A stretch of DNA of 64,000 nucleotides from Extensimonas perlucida (GTDB lineage: Bacteria > Pseudomonadota > Gammaproteobacteria > Burkholderiales > Burkholderiaceae_C), in contig NZ_VMYE01000007.1 of the NCBI RefSeq assembly GCF_007655255.1, positions 96,685-160,684 on the forward strand. Reading direction: 5' to 3'. Numbering within the stretch: position 1 is the first letter of the stretch; the number at the start of each line of letters is the position of its first letter. This document shows positions 10,466 to 17,871 of the stretch, piece after piece. The translations under genes were made by a program, and so were the position numbers. Below the pieces are notes generated by a model. It made no database searches. It had not been told where the DNA came from and was given only the letters and a program-made list of their open reading frames with translations.

Positions 10466-11478
10466 CCACAGAGTTCGACGAAGCACGCATTGCGCGCACT
10501 GCCGCAGCGATTGACGCGATTGCGGCAAAAACTTTTCCGGCGCTTGACGATGTAGATCAACCGCCGCCGCTGCGCGCCCTTGCAGTGCATGAGTTTGCGC
10601 GCATGCGATTCAAGCCGCGTGAGGAAATTCTTTCACCGTGGCTGCACTCGCAAGACCTTGCAATGGTATTTGCTGCGCGAGGAATTGGGAAAACCCATTT
10701 TTGCCTTGCCGCAGCGTTTGCAATTGCAACCGGCACCGCATTCGCAAAATGGACTGCGCCAATAGCGCGAAAGGTTTTGTATCTCGACGGTGAGCTACCC
10801 GGCGTGGTAATGCAAAAGCGCCTTTTGCAGCATTGCCCTGATATTGAGCCCGCCGAAGGCTATTTGCGCATTTTCTCGCCCGACTTACTTCCCGACGGCG
10901 TTCCGCTTCCCGATTTATCCACGGCGCAAGGGCAGGCGGAAATTGACGCGCTGATCGACCCGGACACCGCCGTGATATTCCTGGACAACTTGAGCGCATG
11001 GGCGCGCTCTGGCCGCGAAAACGAGGCTGAAAGCTGGCTCCCCGTCGCGGACTGGATTTTGCGCCTGCGCAGGCGCGGCCTGGCTGTTGTCCTGGTGCAT
11101 CACGCGGGCAAAGGCGGCCAGCAACGCGGCACGAGCAAGCGCGAAGACCTGCTCGACGTGGTCATTGGGCTTTCGCGCCCGAAGGACTACGACCCACAGC
11201 AGGGCGCGGTCTTCATGACCGAGTTCACCAAGGCGCGCTCTCTCGCAGGAGAGGATGCTGAGTCCATCGAGCTGACGCTTGGCGGCGACGAAGACCGCGC
11301 ACGGTGGAGCTGGCGCAGCGTTGCGGCGAGCAACTACGAGCGCATCTTGGCGCTTTCGAAGGAGGGCCTGAGCCAAACAGAAATTGCCGCCGAACTCGAT
11401 CTTGCCAAGTCATCCGTGAGCCGCGCGCTGCGCAAAGCGCGGGAGCAGGGAGACCTGCCCCAGGAGTCCAAAAAATGA
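10462..11478 (+). CDS. RepA-like AAA (AAA_25) replicative ATPase
   Basis: 338 residues starting in an ATGA overlap with the primase gene. A P-loop FAARGIGKTH lies at about 70-79, with Lys77 and Thr78; Walker B is AVIFLDNLSAW around Asp175; VVLVHHAGKGG follows near 210. These match RepA/RSF1010-type hexameric helicases and related phage ATPases. The C-terminus (about 290-328) adds an HTH with LSQTEIAAELDLAKSSVSRA, which would bind DNA, perhaps the repeat array just downstream. Together with the primase protein it forms a small replication module. Confidence 0.85.
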   Translation: MTTEFDEARIARTAAAIDAIAAKTFPALDDVDQPPPLRALAVHEFARMRFKPREEILSPWLHSQDLAMVFAARGIGKTHFCLAAAFAIATGTAFAKWTAPIARKVLYLDGELPGVVMQKRLLQHCPDIEPAEGYLRIFSPDLLPDGVPLPDLSTAQGQAEIDALIDPDTAVIFLDNLSAWARSGRENEAESWLPVADWILRLRRRGLAVVLVHHAGKGGQQRGTSKREDLLDVVIGLSRPKDYDPQQGAVFMTEFTKARSLAGEDAESIELTLGGDEDRARWSWRSVAASNYERILALSKEGLSQTEIAAELDLAKSSVSRALRKAREQGDLPQESKK

Positions 11479-11933
11479 GCTTGCGCAGCGATTTGGCCCT
11501 CGCTGTTGCGTGTTGCGTGCCTATAGGGGCGCAACACGCAACAAAACCGAGTTGCAGCGCAACAGGCAACGCAACACCCGCGCAACAAAACGCCGCAACC
11601 CCGCATGAAATAAGGGATTGCAGCGCAACAGGCAACGCAACACCCACGCAACACCACCCCAAAAACCGTGCAACAAACACCCCCCAAAAAGAGGCCGTTT
11701 TGTTGCACAGCAGTTGCACCGGCGTCGCCCCTGTTGCACGCACCTGCCGAGCCTGCGCGCACCGCCTTCCCTACGCCACCTGCGGACGCCCGGTCGAGGC
11801 TGGCCTGCGCGAGCACTTCGGCATCGTGTGGCCGCCCGAGGGCCACGCCGTCACGTGCGCGGCGTTCACAGAAAAAAGACCGCAATTAGACCGAGCAATT
11901 ACCGAGACCCGCAACTCAACCGAAACGAGGTAA
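11475..11933 (+). CDS. Zinc-ribbon-like protein encoded through a repeat array
   Basis: 152 residues, starting in an ATGA overlap with the ATPase gene. The first 85 residues are low-complexity and contain the repeated peptide CSATGNATP, a consequence of a DNA repeat array in this stretch. The C-terminal part, CRACAHRLPYATCGRP followed by REHFGIVWPPEGHAVTC, has four cysteines spaced like a small zinc-binding module. I know no named function. The gene may be mainly a C-terminal domain with the array tolerated in its front half. Alternatively the array is the functional object and the frame is incidental. Confidence 0.5.
   Translation: MSLRSDLALAVACCVPIGAQHATKPSCSATGNATPAQQNAATPHEIRDCSATGNATPTQHHPKNRATNTPQKEAVLLHSSCTGVAPVARTCRACAHRLPYATCGRPVEAGLREHFGIVWPPEGHAVTCAAFTEKRPQLDRAITETRNSTETR
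11504..11543. repeat. 40-bp centred palindrome
   Basis: Arms tgttgcgtgttgcg (11504-11517) and cgcaacacgcaaca (11530-11543) are perfectly complementary over 14 bp. The 12-base centre contains cctatagg, itself a palindrome about the same axis. Of 20 possible pairs, 18 match. It opens the array described in the next entry. Confidence 0.85.
11504..11737. repeat. Iteron-like GCAACA/TGTTGC array, candidate replication origin
   Basis: About a dozen copies of gcaaca or its complement tgttgc occur in 234 bases, including 11531, 11538, 11559, 11571, 11582, 11625, 11637, 11648, 11670, 11701 and 11732. A 28-bp exact direct repeat (11552-11579 and 11618-11645) lies within it, spaced 66 bases. The array follows a primase/ATPase pair, as origins do in small replicons. 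Origin function is inference; an operator for an island regulator is the alternative. Confidence 0.6.
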
Positions 11934-11938
11934 TCGAA

Positions 11939-12586
11939 ATGGCTTTGACAATATCCGAGACCGGCAGTGAAACATTTGAACTGCCACCTTCAGGCCCGCA
12001 AGCTGCACGATGCAGCCGAATAATCGACTTGGGCACGCAAAAAAGCGAATATCAGGGCGAAACCAAATTCGCGCGCAAAGTGCTTATTACTTGACAATTG
12101 GCCGAATTCCGCAGCACTGGCGAGCATTTTCAAGTGAGCCGCAGGTTTACCGCCAGCCTTCACAAAAAAAGCGCTCTGAGGGCCTTTTTGGAGGCGTGGC
12201 GAGGCCGCCCATTTACCGCTGAGGAGCTGACCGGGTTCAACGTTGAGAAGTTGATCAACGCGCCCGCCTTGCTTAATTTGGTGCACGTGCAGCGCGGAGA
12301 AAAAGACTTCGCAAACATCGCCAGCATCAGCCCGCTGCCGCGCAGCATGCCAGCGCCGCAGGCCGTCGTGGGCGCTCTGGTGTTCGACTTGTCCGACCCG
12401 CTCTGCGGCGAAGACCTGCCGTTGCTGCCCCAGCGCCTGCGCGAGCAGATCGAGGCAAGCCCCGAGTGGCGGGAGCTGACCCGCCGCGCTGCACCTGCTG
12501 CGGCACCTGCTGCCGCACCTGCTACCCAGGCTGGGGCACCCGCATCGTCGGGCTTCGACGATATGGACGACGACATTCCTTTCTAA
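11939..12586 (+). pseudogene. Conserved phage/plasmid replication-associated protein broken by an in-frame TGA
   Basis: One continuous frame of 216 codons has a single stop, TGA at 12092-12094 (codon 52). The first part (MALTISETGSETFELPPSG) and the part after the stop (SLHKKSALRAFLEAWRGRPF, then a proline/alanine linker and acidic tail DDMDDDIPF) look like one protein with an ssDNA-binding-type acidic end. I think it belongs to the family annotated as DUF669-like, but am not sure. The flanking residues suggest a Trp codon (TGG) became TGA. Restart at TTG 12098 could yield a 162-residue C-terminal product, but no good ribosome site precedes it. Recoding or readthrough is possible. Confidence 0.65.
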
Positions 12587-12603
12587 AGCGCTTGGAGACT
12601 GCA

Positions 12604-13344
12604 ATGACTGCTATCTTTTTGGATGTAGAAACCGTCCCATCCCAGCACCCCGACGCCCGCGAGCAGGCGCGTGCAGAGCTGCGCCCGCCCGCCGCCCTCA
12701 AAAAGCCCGAAAGCATTCAGAACTGGTGGGACACAGAGGCCGAAGCCGCCCTGGAAAGCGCCTACCGCAAGCAAGCGCTCGACCCATCCCAGGGGGAGCT
12801 TTGCGCCGTCGGCTGCGCGCTCCTCGAGGGCGACGCACAAGTGACTGTGCGCGAGCTGCACGAGCCCGAGGGCGCATTCCTGGTGCGCGCCCTGCGCTCC
12901 ATCGAAGAGCTGTTGGCCCGCCGCTTTGAGGGCATTGACCGCGCTCTGCTGCCATGGGCTGACGTGTCCACGTACCCGATAGGGCACAACCTGCCGTTCG
13001 ACCTTGGATTCATACGCGCCCGCTGCTGGGCAAACGCAGTGCCCGTGCCGCGCTGGGTGCCTGGCCCGTGGGCAAGAGCACCGAGGGACTACATGGACAC
13101 CATGCAGCAGTTCGCAGGCCCAGGTGGCCGCATATCGCTCGATCGGCTCTGCCGATGCTTGGGTGTGCCATCACCGAAGCAGGCCGCCGACGGCTCGCAG
13201 GTGTTCGACCTTTGGCGCAATGGCGCGCATGCTGATCTTTCCGCTTACTGCGCCGGAGACATCGTGGCCACGCGCGCATGTTGGGCAGTCATGGCTGGCG
13301 TGTCCGGTGATCCAGTGGGCGCAGTGGTGGAGGCAGCAGCATGA
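12604..13344 (+). CDS. DnaQ/RNase H-like 3'-5' exonuclease
   Basis: 246 residues starting at an ATG with ggag 7 bases upstream. The N-terminus MTAIFLDVETV has the first acidic pair of DEDD exonucleases, Asp7 and Glu9. PIGHNLPFDLGFI around residue 135 carries the second conserved aspartate (motif II), and SAYCAGDIVATRACW near 220 gives a late aspartate. It resembles the 3'-5' polymerase/exonuclease PolB-like or ribonuclease H-like nucleases found in phage replication modules. It would proofread or process DNA ends. The stop overlaps the next gene by ATGA. Confidence 0.8.
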   Translation: MTAIFLDVETVPSQHPDAREQARAELRPPAALKKPESIQNWWDTEAEAALESAYRKQALDPSQGELCAVGCALLEGDAQVTVRELHEPEGAFLVRALRSIEELLARRFEGIDRALLPWADVSTYPIGHNLPFDLGFIRARCWANAVPVPRWVPGPWARAPRDYMDTMQQFAGPGGRISLDRLCRCLGVPSPKQAADGSQVFDLWRNGAHADLSAYCAGDIVATRACWAVMAGVSGDPVGAVVEAAA

Positions 13345-13763
13345 CCGGCCTTCGATCACGCACCAAGGGCCTGCGCGCCGAGCAGGAACTTGCAAACCTG
13401 CTGCGCGAGATCACCGGGCAGGACGTGCGCCGCCGTGTCCGGCAGCACCGCGGAGATAGCGACCTCGAGGGCCTGCCCGGTTGGGCTATCGAGTGCAAGC
13501 GCGCAGCCCGCGCAGACAACGCTCTGTTGCGCTCGTGGTGGAGGCAGGCATGCGCGCAGGCAGCGAAGGAGGAGGCCTTCCCGCTGCTGGTATATCGACT
13601 CGACCGTCAGGGATGGCGGGCAGTGTGGCACGCGCAAATGCACTGCACCGAGCGGCACCGCGGCAAGCTCGACTACGAGGGCACGCTGCACGCTGGGCTG
13701 CTGACCTGGTGGATGCTGACCAAGACCATGCCGCTACCAGAAGCGAAGCAGAGCGGCGTCTAA
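13341..13763 (+). CDS. PD-(D/E)XK nuclease, Holliday-junction-resolvase-like
   Basis: 140 residues, ATGA overlap with the exonuclease gene. SRTKGLRAEQELANLL is an archaeal-Hjc-like N-terminal helix, and DSDLEGLPGWAIECKRA supplies Asp41, Glu51 and Lys53, the three catalytic positions of the PD-(D/E)XK fold. Size and motif order suit a phage-type junction resolvase that would clear branched replication or recombination intermediates. A stand-alone nickase or restriction-like nuclease is the alternative. It closes the replication cluster; a terminator-like hairpin follows. Confidence 0.75.
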   Translation: MTGLRSRTKGLRAEQELANLLREITGQDVRRRVRQHRGDSDLEGLPGWAIECKRAARADNALLRSWWRQACAQAAKEEAFPLLVYRLDRQGWRAVWHAQMHCTERHRGKLDYEGTLHAGLLTWWMLTKTMPLPEAKQSGV

Positions 13764-13840
13764 TAGGCAAAACCTATTAAAACGACATGGCACGAAATAT
13801 GCAACCCGCAAAAATCGTGCCAATAGTCTTTTTCTATTTT
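13761..13840 (+). terminator. Terminator-like hairpins after the replication cluster
   Basis: A 7-bp hairpin taatagg (13761-13767)/cctatta (13773-13779) overlaps the stop codon. A second, ggcacga (13789-13795)/tcgtgcc (13815-13821), is followed by the T-rich tract ctttttctatttt, so the second is the likelier terminator. Confidence 0.6.
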
Positions 13841-13875
13841 GCGACCCCTCCACGCCGCCCTCCATGCTGCAAAAA

Positions 13876-13983
13876 AGGTACTTCCCCGCCACCCAGCCCG
13901 AGGGTAATTCGACCCCCGCGCTTTGGGTAGTCAGTGGCCCGCTGAGGTACTGACGATTCAACGCCCACACCAGCGAGGAAACC
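13876..13983 (+). promoter_or_regulatory. Structured leader before the HTH gene
   Basis: Hairpin arms gtcagt (13930-13935) and actgac (13949-13954) stand between an upstream gagggtaattcgaccccc element and the start codon at 13984. The stretch shares cgaccccc and gggtagtc with the alpA leader at 9540-9620, hinting at a shared control element. gcgagga lies before the ATG as ribosome site. Confidence 0.4.
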
Positions 13984-14223
13984 ATGCCAAGAGCCGGTTC
14001 AAAAACCGCCCAGGCCGCGCGAAACCGTGCGATGCAGGCCGACCGCTGCCGAGGCTTCAGCTACCGCAAGATCGCTGAACTGCACGGCGTGAGCGTGGCG
14101 CTGGCCTACAAAGTGACCCGGCATGTTCACATGCAATTCTTGAGCCGCTGGCACCGTGCGCGCCAGCGCGAAGAGCCGATGCCGCCCTGCACGAGCGTGC
14201 ATGCGCTGCTTGCGCCACACTGA
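13984..14223 (+). CDS. Small helix-turn-helix protein
   Basis: 79 residues. RCRGFSYRKIAELHGVSVAL matches the recognition-helix pattern of resolvase/Hin-type HTH domains, and the rest is basic. It has no catalytic domain, so it is probably a DNA-binding regulator of the late (capsid) side of the island. gaggaaacc precedes the ATG. The C-terminal 25 residues, rich in Arg, Pro and Cys, are unlike the rest and may be disordered. Confidence 0.65.
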   Translation: MPRAGSKTAQAARNRAMQADRCRGFSYRKIAELHGVSVALAYKVTRHVHMQFLSRWHRARQREEPMPPCTSVHALLAPH

Positions 14224-14255
14224 AAAAACCCACCACCCCCGAAAGGAGCCGTCCC

Positions 14256-14453
14256 ATGGAACCCCAGCTATCACCACAAGCGCAGGCGCTTGCTCTGCGC
14301 ATCGCTCGCGAACAAGGCGACGCCGACTTCGAACTGAGCGACTGGCTCGCAAACCGCACCTACCCGTTAGAGCTGCTCGAGGCCGCCGCGCGCGGCGACG
14401 TTCAGGCGCTCGCCACGGTTCGAACCGAAGCAGGGCTTCCGATTTTTTCCTGA
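14256..14453 (+). CDS. Small unknown protein of the island
   Basis: 65 residues with aaaggagc as ribosome site 6-12 bases upstream of the ATG, which supports real translation. It is acidic and helical (QAQALALRIAREQGDADFEL, then EAAARGDVQALATV) with no signal peptide or membrane segment. I do not recognise it. Position between an HTH gene and the capsid gene suggests a regulator or a small structural factor. Confidence 0.55.
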   Translation: MEPQLSPQAQALALRIAREQGDADFELSDWLANRTYPLELLEAAARGDVQALATVRTEAGLPIFS

Positions 14454-14462
14454 GAGAACCAC

Positions 14463-14738
14463 ATGACCACCGACCACGACACCCAGGACGCACACCCACC
14501 AATCCCAGCGCCATCGTTCCTTGCCGACCCGCAAATCTGGCAAGGCCCGCACCGCCTTTGGCTGCTGTACGACCGCGCGACAAAAACCTACGGATCGCTC
14601 ATGCAGGCGTCCGACGGCGCAGTCTGGAAGCTCATGACCCCGGTCGAAGAATCCACTCTGGCCCGCTCGCTGCAGGCCGCGAACGCAGATATTCACGCCG
14701 CCCTGCGCGAGCACGCCAAAGCATCGAAAAGCCATTGA
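14463..14738 (+). CDS. Small unknown protein of the island
   Basis: 91 residues starting nine bases after the previous gene, with gagagaacc before the ATG. The mid-part HRLWLLYDRATKTYGSLMQA and VWKLMTPVEESTLARSLQ looks like a folded alpha/beta protein. There is no recognisable motif. The stop codon overlaps the -35 box of the capsid promoter, so transcription of capsid is uncoupled from this gene. Role unknown. Confidence 0.55.
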   Translation: MTTDHDTQDAHPPIPAPSFLADPQIWQGPHRLWLLYDRATKTYGSLMQASDGAVWKLMTPVEESTLARSLQAANADIHAALREHAKASKSH

Positions 14739-14762
14739 AATCAATGACTTGCGTGCTACAAT
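14735..14762 (+). promoter_or_regulatory. Strong sigma-70-type promoter for the capsid transcript
   Basis: TTGAAA (14735-14740), 16-base spacer, TACAAT (14757-14762). It is the best consensus match seen in the island. Start of transcription is expected near 14769, leaving about 200 bases of leader before the coding start. Confidence 0.7.
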
Positions 14763-14768
14763 GCCACC

Positions 14769-14933
14769 AGTTTCGAGCCGCTCGTGAGGGCTCTTGATGG
14801 TGATCCGGCATGGCTTCGCGCTGCCACCACCAGCAAGATGCACCCGAGCTGGTGGGAGCGCCGCAAAGGCGACTGGACAGAAACGCAGCCGACCCGGCAA
14901 CGGGTTGTTTTGCGCCTGGCCAGTCGCTTTTTT
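14769..14933 (+). ncRNA. Structured leader ending in a terminator/attenuator, possible small RNA
   Basis: Between promoter and capsid gene, arms ccaccagc (14827-14834)/gctggtgg (14848-14855) form one hairpin. A second, gcgactgg (14869-14876)/ccagtcgc (14920-14927), extends by A-T pairs and runs into six Ts (14928-14933), an intrinsic-terminator layout. A nested acccg-gcaa-cgggt hairpin with a GNRA loop lies inside. Either a small RNA of about 165 bases or an attenuator controlling capsid expression would fit. Confidence 0.55.
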
Positions 14934-14967
14934 CATGGCCTGGCGCTACCCACACAAGGAGCCCGAA

Positions 14968-16890
14968 TTGAACCGCTCACCCCCGGCGCTAATGCAGCCC
15001 ATGCGCCGCTTCCTCGAGCTGCAGGCCCAGCCCCAGTCCGCCGCGAACGACCGCGCGCTGACCTTCAGCTTCTCGTCCGAGCAGCCAGTGCAACGCTGGT
15101 TTGGCGACGAGGTTTTGAGCCACGCCCCCGGCGCTGCCGACCTCAGCCGCCTGAACGACGGCGCAGCTCTGCTCTTCAACCATGAGCAATCCGACGTCAT
15201 CGGCGTAGTCGAGTCCGCCCGCATCGACACCGCAGCCCGCAAGGGCGTTTGCACTGTGCGCTTTGCCAGCACGCCACGCGCCGATGAGGTGCTCGGCATG
15301 GTGCGCGACGGCATCCTGCGCAACGTGTCGTTCATGTACCGCGTGGACAACTACACCGAGTCGCCCGACGGCAACTACACCGCCACATCCTGGACACCGC
15401 TCGAGGTTTCCATCGTCACCGTGCCAGCCGACCCGTCTGTCGGCATAGGCCGCGCACATCAACCCAATCCACGAAAGCCAACCATGAACAACCCCGAAAC
15501 CACCACCACCTTGACCCGCTCGCAACGCCGCGCACTGACCGCCGACAGCCTTGCAGCTCAGGCCGCCGTCGAGGAAGAGCGCGCCCGCGTTGCCGAGATC
15601 ACGGCCCTTGCCGCCGCGCACAAACTCCCCGAAGGCCTCACGCGCAGTCTCATCGAGGACGGAGCTTCGGTTCAGGAAGCGCGCGCCGCCGCGCTCGAGC
15701 TGATCCAGTCCCGCTATCGCGCACAGAGCGCCGCATCGCGGTCTATGCCCGTGCCCGAGTTCGTCGACCCGTACCAAGAGCGCGGACAGTCCTTCAGCTT
15801 GTCCCGCGCCATCTTGGCCGCAGCAACCGGTGATTGGCGCGCTGCTGGCTACGAGCGCGCAGTTTCCGCCGACCTTGCCAAGAAGCGCGGCAAGGACTCT
15901 GCTGGCCTGTTGGTGCCGACAAGCGTGCTTGGCCAGCGCGACGGCTACTCCACGCAGAGCGGCCCCACAGGCGGCGCGCTCGTGGCGACCAACCTGCAGG
16001 CAAGCGCCTTCATCGAAGTTCTGCGCAAAAAATCCCGCGTCCTTCAGCTTGGCGCCACCGTGCTCTCTGGCCTGGTGGGCAACGTAGACGTTCCCCGCCG
16101 CACTGCTGCAGGTCCTGCGCAGTGGATTGCCGAGGGTGAGGCGCTGACGCCTGGTCAGGGCGGCTTCGACGTGGTGAGCTTGCGCCCGAAGACCGTCGGC
16201 GGCTTGTCCTTCTTGAGCAGAAATTTGCTGCTGCAAGGCACGCCTGACGCTGAAATGCTTGTGCGCGCCGATATGGTTGCCCAGCTCGCCCTGGCCATCG
16301 ACCACGCTGCACTCGCAGGCACCGGACAGAACGCCGAGCCGCTTGGCGTCCTCAAACTGCCTGGCGTGGGCTCTGTCGTAGGCGGAACCGCTGGCGCTGC
16401 GGTCACGTTCGACCACCTGATCGCGCTGCATGCCCAGGTGGCTGCTGCAAACGCTGACGGCGGTCAAATGGCCTACCTGATCAACTCTGCAACGCTTGCC
16501 GCCCTGATGCGGAGCAAGGCCACCACTGGGCAGTACCTTTGGTCTGGCCTAGGCGGCGCACAGGGCGAAAACTACGCGCCTGCAGGCACTGCGCCTGGCG
16601 CAGTGCAGCAGGGCACCGGGTACAGCTTCATGGGCCTGCCGCTGGCAGTGAGCAACAACGTGCCGTCCGACCTCACCAAGGGCGCAGCAACCGGCTTGAG
16701 CGCCCTGGTCTTCGGCAACTGGTCGGACGTGCTCATTGGCGAGTGGGGCGTGCTCGAAATTCTGCCGAACCCCTACGCGGCAGGCATTTACGAGGCTGGC
16801 GCTATCCAATTGAGAGCGCTGCAAACGATCGATGTTGCCGTGCGCCACCCGCAGAGCTTCGCGGTCATGACCGACGCGATCACAGCCTGA
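14968..16890 (+). CDS. HK97-type prohead protease fused to major capsid protein
   Basis: 640 residues. The start is taken as TTG 14968, with aaggag at 14956-14961; ATG 14992 is the alternative. The first 170 residues are a U35-type prohead protease: LLFNHEQSDVIG with the catalytic His and RNVSFMYRV with the catalytic Ser. Met173 (15484) begins a charged, coiled linker like the HK97 delta domain. From about residue 270 comes the HK97 capsid fold (LVPTSVLG, then RVLQLGATV and VDVPRRTAAGPAQWI), ending with VAVRHPQSFAVM. In most phages these are two genes; here one frame covers both. Internal initiation at Met173 could also make capsid alone. No portal or terminase accompanies it. Confidence 0.92.
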   Translation: MNRSPPALMQPMRRFLELQAQPQSAANDRALTFSFSSEQPVQRWFGDEVLSHAPGAADLSRLNDGAALLFNHEQSDVIGVVESARIDTAARKGVCTVRFASTPRADEVLGMVRDGILRNVSFMYRVDNYTESPDGNYTATSWTPLEVSIVTVPADPSVGIGRAHQPNPRKPTMNNPETTTTLTRSQRRALTADSLAAQAAVEEERARVAEITALAAAHKLPEGLTRSLIEDGASVQEARAAALELIQSRYRAQSAASRSMPVPEFVDPYQERGQSFSLSRAILAAATGDWRAAGYERAVSADLAKKRGKDSAGLLVPTSVLGQRDGYSTQSGPTGGALVATNLQASAFIEVLRKKSRVLQLGATVLSGLVGNVDVPRRTAAGPAQWIAEGEALTPGQGGFDVVSLRPKTVGGLSFLSRNLLLQGTPDAEMLVRADMVAQLALAIDHAALAGTGQNAEPLGVLKLPGVGSVVGGTAGAAVTFDHLIALHAQVAAANADGGQMAYLINSATLAALMRSKATTGQYLWSGLGGAQGENYAPAGTAPGAVQQGTGYSFMGLPLAVSNNVPSDLTKGAATGLSALVFGNWSDVLIGEWGVLEILPNPYAAGIYEAGAIQLRALQTIDVAVRHPQSFAVMTDAITA

Positions 16891-16911
16891 TCCGTCGTAC
16901 CGCAGCAACGG

Positions 16912-16938
16912 AACCCGCCCGCCGTGGCGGGTTTTTTT
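16912..16938 (+). terminator. Intrinsic terminator after the capsid gene
   Basis: Arms aacccgcc (16912-16919) and ggcgggtt (16926-16933), followed by a run of T to 16938. It closes the capsid transcript 24 bases past the stop. Confidence 0.88.
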
Positions 16939-16993
16939 ATGGGCGCACGCTTTGTCAAAAGGTAAGGCATGAGGTAAGACCGTAGCCTGCGCC

Positions 16994-17028
16994 AAAAGAA
17001 AAACCCCAAGTAAATCAATCACTTGGGG
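16994..17028 (-). terminator. Element-supplied terminator for tRNA-Ser(GGA)
   Basis: On the minus strand ccccaagt (complement of 17021-17028) pairs with acttgggg (complement of 17004-17011) and is followed by ggtttttctttt. It stands directly behind the tRNA 3' end but inside the island, so the element brought its own replacement for the displaced terminator. Confidence 0.8.
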
Positions 17029-17035
17029 CTACATC

Positions 17036-17126
<91 letters not shown>

Positions 17127-17138
17127 AAAAAGTTCTCT

Positions 17139-17144
17139 ATTGTA
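17139..17144 (-). promoter_or_regulatory. Candidate -10 box of tRNA-Ser(GGA)
   Basis: TACAAT on the minus strand 13 bases before the tRNA 5' end. A clear -35 is not seen. Confidence 0.4.
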
Positions 17145-17457
17145 GCAGTCAGCGTGCGGAAGGCTCCCCACAATTTGCTGCTTGTGGTGGTGGGCTTTGA
17201 CGTCAGCAATGACGTGCTTCCTCATGCATTTTCGCCAGCAGCCAGGCGCTCGAGTGCTGCGTAGACGTCTTCCGCCACGAGCCTGTCGGACTTTGGGCGT
17301 CGAAAGCGAGAATGCGCCCCAGCGAGGTCAGTTTTTGCCGGATTCGCCGCCCCATAGTGGTGTCCGCGCTATGGGGCAAGAAGACGATAAAAAATGGGCC
17401 GCTGCGGCGCATTCGCAGCCGACGATTCCAAAGCCCGACAGGCTCCGAGGCTTCCAC

Positions 17458-17546
17458 CCAGATTGTCCATTAGGCGGTGCTGCACACCTGCGCGGGTGCT
17501 GGTGGACGGCTGCCGGTCATTTTGGCCCCTGCTTCGGCGTCCATGG
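17458..17546 (+). repeat. CCCAGATTGTCCAT-type dispersed repeat, long copy
   Basis: Starts cccagattgtccattagg and continues through a gcgggtgctggtggacggct stretch and ggtcattttgg to a tccatgg end. The copy at 55975-56063 follows it almost base for base in its conserved blocks. Confidence 0.7.
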
Positions 17547-17607
17547 CAACGGCGATGGACTTCTCACCAGTGACCAAACTGCCACGCCAGCCGCCTCGCC
17601 ATCATCC

Positions 17608-17690
17608 CGCGTCCTAATGAACAATCTGGGTTCAAGTCATTGACGAAAAATGACGGGGAACGATCATCCGCGTCCTAATGAACAATCGGG
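17608..17690 (-). repeat. Two tandem minus-strand CCCAGATTGT-type repeat heads
   Basis: cgcgtcctaatgaacaatc occurs at 17608-17626 and again at 17669-17687, followed by tggg and gggg. The complement of each is the head motif of the long copy, so these two face it in inverted orientation. Confidence 0.7.
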
Positions 17691-17871
17691 GTAAATCTGC
17701 TCGAAGCAACCCGGACGTGGCCGTGTACGCCCGCTGGAATACGATAGCGGCTTGCCGTGCGCTGAGGACTTGTTCCTGCCGCTCGCCCAGAGCCGCATGG
17801 CGCAAGGGGCAGGGCGGGGGCCTGTTGGCCCGTGTCCCGGCGCCGCCCCAATCGTCCGTACGCTTCGTCTG

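Larger units (their letters stand above)
17127..17871. other. 745-base repeat-bearing region without a convincing gene
   Basis: Outside the repeats only short frames exist. On the minus strand a fragment of about 45 codons ending at 17221 reads KSDRLVAEDVYAALERLAAG, which has the texture of a real protein C-terminus and may be a gene remnant. A 9-bp inverted repeat gccccatag (17349-17357)/ctatggggc (17369-17377) and members of the cccagattgt repeat family lie here. I take the region to be decayed DNA between the tRNA and the next operon. Confidence 0.5.

Noticed and set aside
11504..11737. CRISPR-like array
   Set aside because: Repeats are short hexamers and a single 28-bp duplication 66 bases apart, with no regular spacers and no cas genes.
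14794..14967. Longer N-terminus of the capsid fusion
   Set aside because: It would read through the terminator hairpin and lacks a ribosome site; the TTG with aaggag is better.
17182..17643. 153-residue plus-strand frame near the tRNA
   Set aside because: It spans repeat elements, is rich in Pro, Gly and Trp, and lacks a ribosome site or motif.
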